NCBI GenBank assembly: GCA_963844865.1
Contig: CAWJPY010000002.1
Span: 77,739 to 141,738 of the forward strand
Direction: 5' to 3'
Origin: CAWJPY01 sp963844865
GTDB lineage: Bacteria; Acidobacteriota; Thermoanaerobaculia; Thermoanaerobaculales; Sulfomarinibacteraceae
DNA length: 64,000 bases
Below, piece after piece: positions 60,133 through 64,000 of this stretch. Position 1 is the stretch's first letter, and every line of letters starts with the position of its first letter. The notes under the pieces were generated by a model. It ran no database searches. It saw only the letters and a program-made list of their open reading frames with translations, and was not told where the DNA came from. Both the position numbers and the translations under genes were made by a program.

Positions 60133-61600
60133 GCGTCGAGGCGGCCCTCGCCCTGGCGGTGGCGTGGCCCCTGGCGGGGGCCCTGGTGGTGGGCCTGCTC
60201 GGTCGCTGGCCGAACCTGCGCGAGGCGGCCAGCCTGGTGACCGCCGGCGGCGCTGTTCACCATCGTCGTGACCCGGATCCTGCCCGTGGTCCTGGCCGGG
60301 GGCCGGCCGCGGCTCGGGCTGGTGGAGGTGGTGCCTGGCCTCGAGCTGGCGTTCTCCGCAGAGCCCCTGGGCGTGCTCTTCGCCCTGGTCGCATCTGGCC
60401 TGTGGATCGTCACCACCCTGTACTCCATCGGCTACATGCGCGGCCACCACGAGGAGCACCAGACCCGCTTCTACGTGTGCTTCGCCCTCGCCATCGCCGG
60501 GGCGATGGGTGTGGCCTTGGCCGCCAACGTGTTCACCCTCTTCCTGTTCTACGAGGCCATCACGCTGAGCACGTACCCCCTGGTGACCCACGCCGGCACC
60601 GACGAGGCCCGCCGCGCCGGCCGCGTCTACCTCGGCATCCTCATGGGCACCTCCATCGCGCTCTTCCTACTGGCCCTGGTGTGGACCTACGTGCTGGCGG
60701 GCACTACCGAGTTCCGGCCGGGGGGCATCCTGGCCGGCAAGGCGGGTCCCGGCACCATGGTCGTGCTGCTGGCCCTGTACGCCTTCGGCACCGGCAAGGC
60801 AGCCCTCATGCCCTTCCACCGCTGGCTGCCGCGCGGCCATGGTGGCGCCGACCCCGGTGAGCGCCCTGCTGCACGCGGTGGCGGTGGTGAAGGCCGGGGT
60901 GTTCACCATCCTGAAGGTGGTGATCTACATCTTCGGCACCGAGCAGCTCCTGGCCTCGGGGGCCAGCCGCTGGCTGACGTGGGTGGCCGCCTTCACCGTC
61001 ATCGCCGCCGGCGTGGTGGCCATCTTCAAGGACAACCTGAAGGCGCGGCTGGCCTACTCCACGATCAGCCAGCTCGGCTACATCGTGCTCGGCGCCGCCC
61101 TGGCCACGAGCGCCGGGGTGATAGGCGGCGGCCTACACATCCTCATGCACGCCGTGGGCAAGATCACGCTCTTCTTCTGCGCCGGGGCCATCATGGTCGG
61201 GGCCCACAAGACCGAGGTCTCCGAGATGGACGGGCTCGGCCGGCGCATGCCGTTCACGTTCACGGCCTTCCTGCTCGCCTCGTTGAGCATCATCGGCCTG
61301 CCTCCCATGGGCGGGGCATGGAGCAAGCTCTACCTCATGCTGGGCGCGGCCGAGGCCCGGGACTGGCCCATGATCGCCGTCTACATGGTGAGCTCCCTGC
61401 TCGCCGTCGGCTACCTCCTGCCGGTGGTGGCGCGGGGCTTCTTCCGGCCCGCCCCCGCCGGGGAGCACGACAACCCCGGAGGCATCCACGAGGCGCCGTT
61501 GCTGTGCGTGCTGCCGCCGGTGCTGACCGCCATCGGCTGCATCTTCCTGTTCTTCTATGCCGACCACGTCTGGCGGCTGCTCGAGGGGTTGCTGCGATGA
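60129..61600 (+). CDS. Antiporter-type membrane subunit, second copy (two frameshifts)
   Basis: A second NuoL/MrpD-like subunit of about 490 residues. Blocks are LFLFYEAITLSTYPLVTHAG with the conserved Glu, FGTGKAALMPFHRWLP with Lys, SALLHAVAVVKAGVFTI, and LMHAVGKITLFFCAGAIM. Frameshifts are near 60,253 and 60,835 (an extra G in CGCGGCCATGG). GTG 60129 is inferred from overlap with the preceding stop. The stop TGA at 61,598-61,600 overlaps the next ATG. It may correspond to the large domain of MrpA or to an extra MrpD; the sequence alone does not settle which. Confidence 0.85.
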
Positions 61601-61851
61601 GAGATCCCGATCGCAAGCGCTGGTTGGACGACCCCAGGCACGTGGACCGGTTCGTCCATGTCGTCTACGGGGTGTGCGCGGTGGTGGGCCTGATCGACGT
61701 CTTCTCCTACAAGCACCACCTGCACTTCGGCTTCGAGTACTGGCCCGGCTTCTACAGCGTCTTCGGGTTCGTCGCCTGTGTCAGCCTGGTGCTCGCCGCC
61801 AAGCAGCTACGTAAGTTCGTGAAGCGCGACGAGGACTACTATGATCGCTAG
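61597..61851 (+). CDS. Small two-helix membrane protein in the Mrp operon
   Basis: An 84-residue protein with two hydrophobic helices (FVHVVYGVCAVVGLIDVFSY and FYSVFGFVACVSLVLAAKQL) and charged ends (RDPDRKRWLDDPRHVDR; KFVKRDEDYYDR). It overlaps both neighbours by a few bases, so it is a real operon member. I do not know it from classic seven-gene Mrp systems. It is a candidate accessory or assembly subunit. Confidence 0.75.
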   Translation: MRDPDRKRWLDDPRHVDRFVHVVYGVCAVVGLIDVFSYKHHLHFGFEYWPGFYSVFGFVACVSLVLAAKQLRKFVKRDEDYYDR

Positions 61852-63254
61852 CATCCCGCCCGGCATGATCCTGATCGGCGGCGGGCTGCTCATCGCCCTG
61901 CTGCCCCGGCGCTGGCGGGCCGTTGCCACCGTGCTGGTGCCCGCCCTCTCCTTCGCCCAGCTCCTCACCCTGGAGCCCGGCACCTCCTACCACATGCAGC
62001 TCTTCGGGGCCCAGCTCACCATGGTGCGGGTGGACCGGCTGAGCCTCCTCTTCGGCTACATCTTCCACATCGCGGCGATCTTGGGGGCCATCTACGCCGT
62101 TCACGTGCAGGACCGTCTCCAGCAGGTCTCCGTGATGCTCTACATCGGCACGGCGATCGGCGCCGTCTTCGCCGGCGACCTGCTGACCCTCTTCGTGTAC
62201 TGGGAGCTGACGGCGGTCACCTCGGTGTTCCTGGTCTGGGCCGGGCGCACCGAGCGCGCCTTTCGCGCCGGCATGCGCTACCTCGTGATCCAGGTCGCCT
62301 CCGGCGTGCTCCTCCTGGCGGGGGCGGTCGTCCAGTACTGGGGCACGGGGTCGGTGGTCTTCGACAAGCTGATCGGCGCCGACGGCCTCCTGCGCTCTGC
62401 CGGGCCGGGAGTGCTGCTGATCTTCTTCGCCTTCGGCATCAAGGCGGCCTTCCCCTTGCTCCACAACTGGCTCCAGGACGCCTACCCCGAGTCCACGGCG
62501 ACCGGCACCGTGTTCCTGAGCATCTTCACCACCAAGCTCGCCATCTACGCCCTGGCGCGCGCGTTCCCGGGGACCACGGTCCTGATCTGGATCGGCGCCA
62601 TCATGGCCGCCTTTCCCGATCTTCTACGCGGTGATCGAGAACGACCTGCGCCGCGTGCTCGCCTACTCCCTGAACAACCAGCTCGGCTTCATGGTGGCGG
62701 GCATCGGCATCGGCACCGCCATGGCCGTCAACGGCGCCGTCGCGTACGCCTTCGTCAACATCATCTTCGAGGGCCTGCTGTTCATGGCCATGGGGGCGGT
62801 GCTCGACCGCACCGGCACCATCAAGGGCTCCGAGCTCGGCGGCCTGTACAAGTCCATGCCCCTGACCACCGCCTTCTGCATCGTGGGCGCCGCCTCCATC
62901 TCGGGCTTCCCGTTCCTGAACGGCTTCGTGACCAAGGGCCTGATCCTGGACGGGGTCGCGCTCGGCGGTTGGATCGGTCCCTGGGTCGTGCTCCTCTTCG
63001 CCTCCGCCGGCGTCTTCCACCACGCCGGCATCAAGATCCCCTACTTCGCCTTCTTCTCCCACGACTGCCGGCATCCGGGTCAAGGAGGCGCGCACCAACA
63101 TGCTGCTCGCCATGGGGGCGATGGCGGCCCTGTGCATCGGCATCGGCGTGTATCCCAAGCCTCTCTACCATGTCCTTCCGTTCCCGGTGGAGTACCACCC
63201 CTACACGCTCACCCACGTCATCACCATGTACCAGCTCCTGCTCTTCTCCGCGCA
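61841..63254 (+). CDS. Antiporter-type membrane subunit, third copy (frameshifted, truncated at composition break)
   Basis: A third NuoL/MrpD-like subunit. Blocks are TLFVYWELTAVTSVFLVWAG (Glu), GIKAAFPLLHNWLQDAYPES (Lys), NDLRRVLAYSLNNQLGFMV, and ISGFPFLNGFVTKGLIL. Frameshifts are near 62,618 (TTTCCC for TTCCC) and 63,067 (an extra G in GACTGCC). The open frame continues to LTHVITMYQLLLFSA at about 63,252, where the DNA changes to AT-rich and the protein loses all similarity. About 470 residues are present, so only the C-terminal end is missing. Confidence 0.85.
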
Positions 63255-63262
63255 AACTGGTA
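63250..63262. other. Abrupt composition break, probable chimeric join
   Basis: Within about ten bases (around CTCCGCGCAAACTGG) the sequence goes from about 70% GC to strongly AT-rich, in the middle of one gene and into the middle of an unrelated one. There is no insertion-sequence end, target duplication or integrase. The best explanation is misassembly of two genomes. Confidence 0.85.
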
Positions 63263-63526
63263 ATAATTGGTGTTTCAGTAGATACTGATACAAAAAAAGA
63301 TGTTGTTCCGTTTATTAAAAAAATGGGAATCAATTACCACGTAGCTTATGCAGACAACAACATTACACAGGCTTACGGCGGTGTGCAGGCTATCCCAACT
63401 TCCTTCGTTATAGATAAAGATGGAAATATAGTTAAATCGTTTGTAGGTTTCAATAGGACATCAGCACTTACCAGAGTTTGGTTACAAATTTATTATAATA
63501 ATTTTCCCTGTAAAAAGTTAGATTGA
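63255..63526 (+). CDS. TlpA/thioredoxin-like protein, C-terminal fragment
   Basis: An AT-rich reading frame without its own start. VIIGVSVDTDTKKDVVPFIK, then YHVAYADNNITQAYGGVQAI, then PTSFVIDKDGNIVKSFVGF is the second half of a TlpA/ResA-type thioredoxin fold. It has the cis-Pro loop (IPTSFVID), but the CxxC active site lies before the junction and is not present. It ends at 63,526. Codon use is unlike the rest of the window. Confidence 0.8.
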
Positions 63527-63566
63527 TAATTGAAACTCGGGCTTTTTATTTTTAAAATCGTAAGTA

Positions 63567-64000
63567 TTACTTCCCTTCCCTCAAAAACTTGGGCTGTTCA
63601 AGAGTAAGAGTTAGTGAAATTCTGTGAGTATCGCCGAGTGTTTCATCCGAAGAGCCACTGAATTTTGCGAAAGAATAATCGATATTTAATTTTGGCAATT
63701 TAACTCCGGCGCCGATTGTAAACTGTCTTACATCATTATAACCGGCGCGTACCATAAAAATATTTTAAAATTATACTCAACCCCGTAATGCAAATCAAAA
63801 CTAATCGGTCCCAAATTATAATTAGCAGAATACCTTCTACCTTCATATCTTATATCCATATCTATAGCCGGAAGAAAAGTCCCGCCTAAAAATTCAAACC
63901 TGTACGCCACACCGACTTTTGAAGTGGGAGAAATCAATTCATTTCTTCCCATCTCCAGGCAACAAGAGTGGTTGTTACATCCTGGATATTTGCGCCAAGG
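63567..64000 (-). CDS. PorV/UPF0164-like outer-membrane protein, C-terminal fragment (frameshifted)
   Basis: An AT-rich gene entering from the window's right edge. Readable pieces, in order, are DVTTTLVAW (near 63,970), then ISPTSKVGVAYRFEFLGGTF, IDMDIRYEGRRYSANYNLGP and YGVEYNFK, then after a shift near 63,750 MVRAGYNDVRQFTIGAGVKL and IDYSFAKF, to the end at 63,567. This pattern is that of the PorV/UPF0164 barrel family common in Bacteroidota, Ignavibacteriota and relatives. Two frameshifts (near 63,955 and 63,750) are needed to join the pieces. Confidence 0.65.

Noticed and set aside
63255..64000. Recent horizontal transfer of AT-rich genes into the Mrp operon
   Set aside because: Both genes at the join are cut mid-domain and there is no mobile element, so misassembly is more likely.

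Overview
The window is a GC-rich (about 70% by eye) bacterial contig that becomes AT-rich at about position 63,254. The GC-rich part looks like a Gram-negative, respiratory, free-living bacterium. Acidobacteriota (Thermoanaerobaculia-like) is my best guess. The basis is the mix of outer-membrane proteins (FadL, Omp85, MtrB-type barrels), multiheme c-type cytochromes, and a C-terminal secreted domain on the nine-heme cytochrome of a kind I associate with acidobacterial exported proteins. This placement is inference. No rRNA or tRNA gene was seen.

Layout. 1-4,388 (minus): an Fe-S assembly operon, Rrf2 regulator-sufB-sufC-sufD-sufS, the last cut by the window edge. 4,598-14,283: a nitrilase-family amidase, lon protease, a rhomboid-like membrane protein, a FadL porin + GDSL hydrolase pair, a HAD phosphatase and an aldo/keto reductase. 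14,442-17,141: PEP carboxylase, heavily frameshifted and flanked by a 17-bp direct repeat. 17,389-25,905: the most interesting block. A nine-heme secreted cytochrome with a non-heme C-terminal domain faces an mtrC-mtrA-mtrB operon (decaheme surface cytochrome, decaheme periplasmic cytochrome, outer-membrane barrel), a porin-cytochrome conduit for moving electrons across the outer membrane. 26,408-36,165: a very large GH13-type glycosidase, two unknown genes, dihydroorotase, a phosphofructokinase with diphosphate-type signature residues, a glyoxalase and a 23S rRNA methyltransferase-like gene. 36,584-46,390: four-helix-bundle protein, M3 oligopeptidase, M14 carboxypeptidase, Omp85-like barrel, pentapeptide-repeat protein and subtilase. 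46,391-56,049: Asp/Glu racemase + P1 aminopeptidase, aldehyde dehydrogenase, SAM hydrolase, NhaA, a serine-racemase/threonine-dehydratase-like enzyme and a degenerate M28-like lipoprotein. 56,129-63,254: an Mrp/Mbh-type cation/proton antiporter operon (E, F, G, MbhD/E-like, B, C and three antiporter-type membrane subunits), whose last gene is cut at the composition break. 63,255-64,000: AT-rich DNA with a TlpA-like fragment and a PorV-like outer-membrane protein fragment, probably from a Bacteroidota/Ignavibacteriota-type genome joined by misassembly.

How it fits together. The Fe-S assembly genes, the cytochrome conduit and the antiporters (Mrp, NhaA) suit an electron-transfer lifestyle with Na+/H+ cycling. 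The many secreted or cell-surface peptidases suggest scavenging of peptides.

Two cautions. (i) Single-base indels are frequent and clustered (sufB, lon, aldo/keto reductase, ppc, mrp genes and others). Where I could reconstruct them, most are one extra base, so sequencing error is likelier than true pseudogenes. (ii) Intergenic DNA carries several repeat types: a REPIN-like hairpin in three copies, GGACGC-type hexamers, and a 16-unit 13-bp tandem array. Some of these appear to run into the 3' ends of genes.
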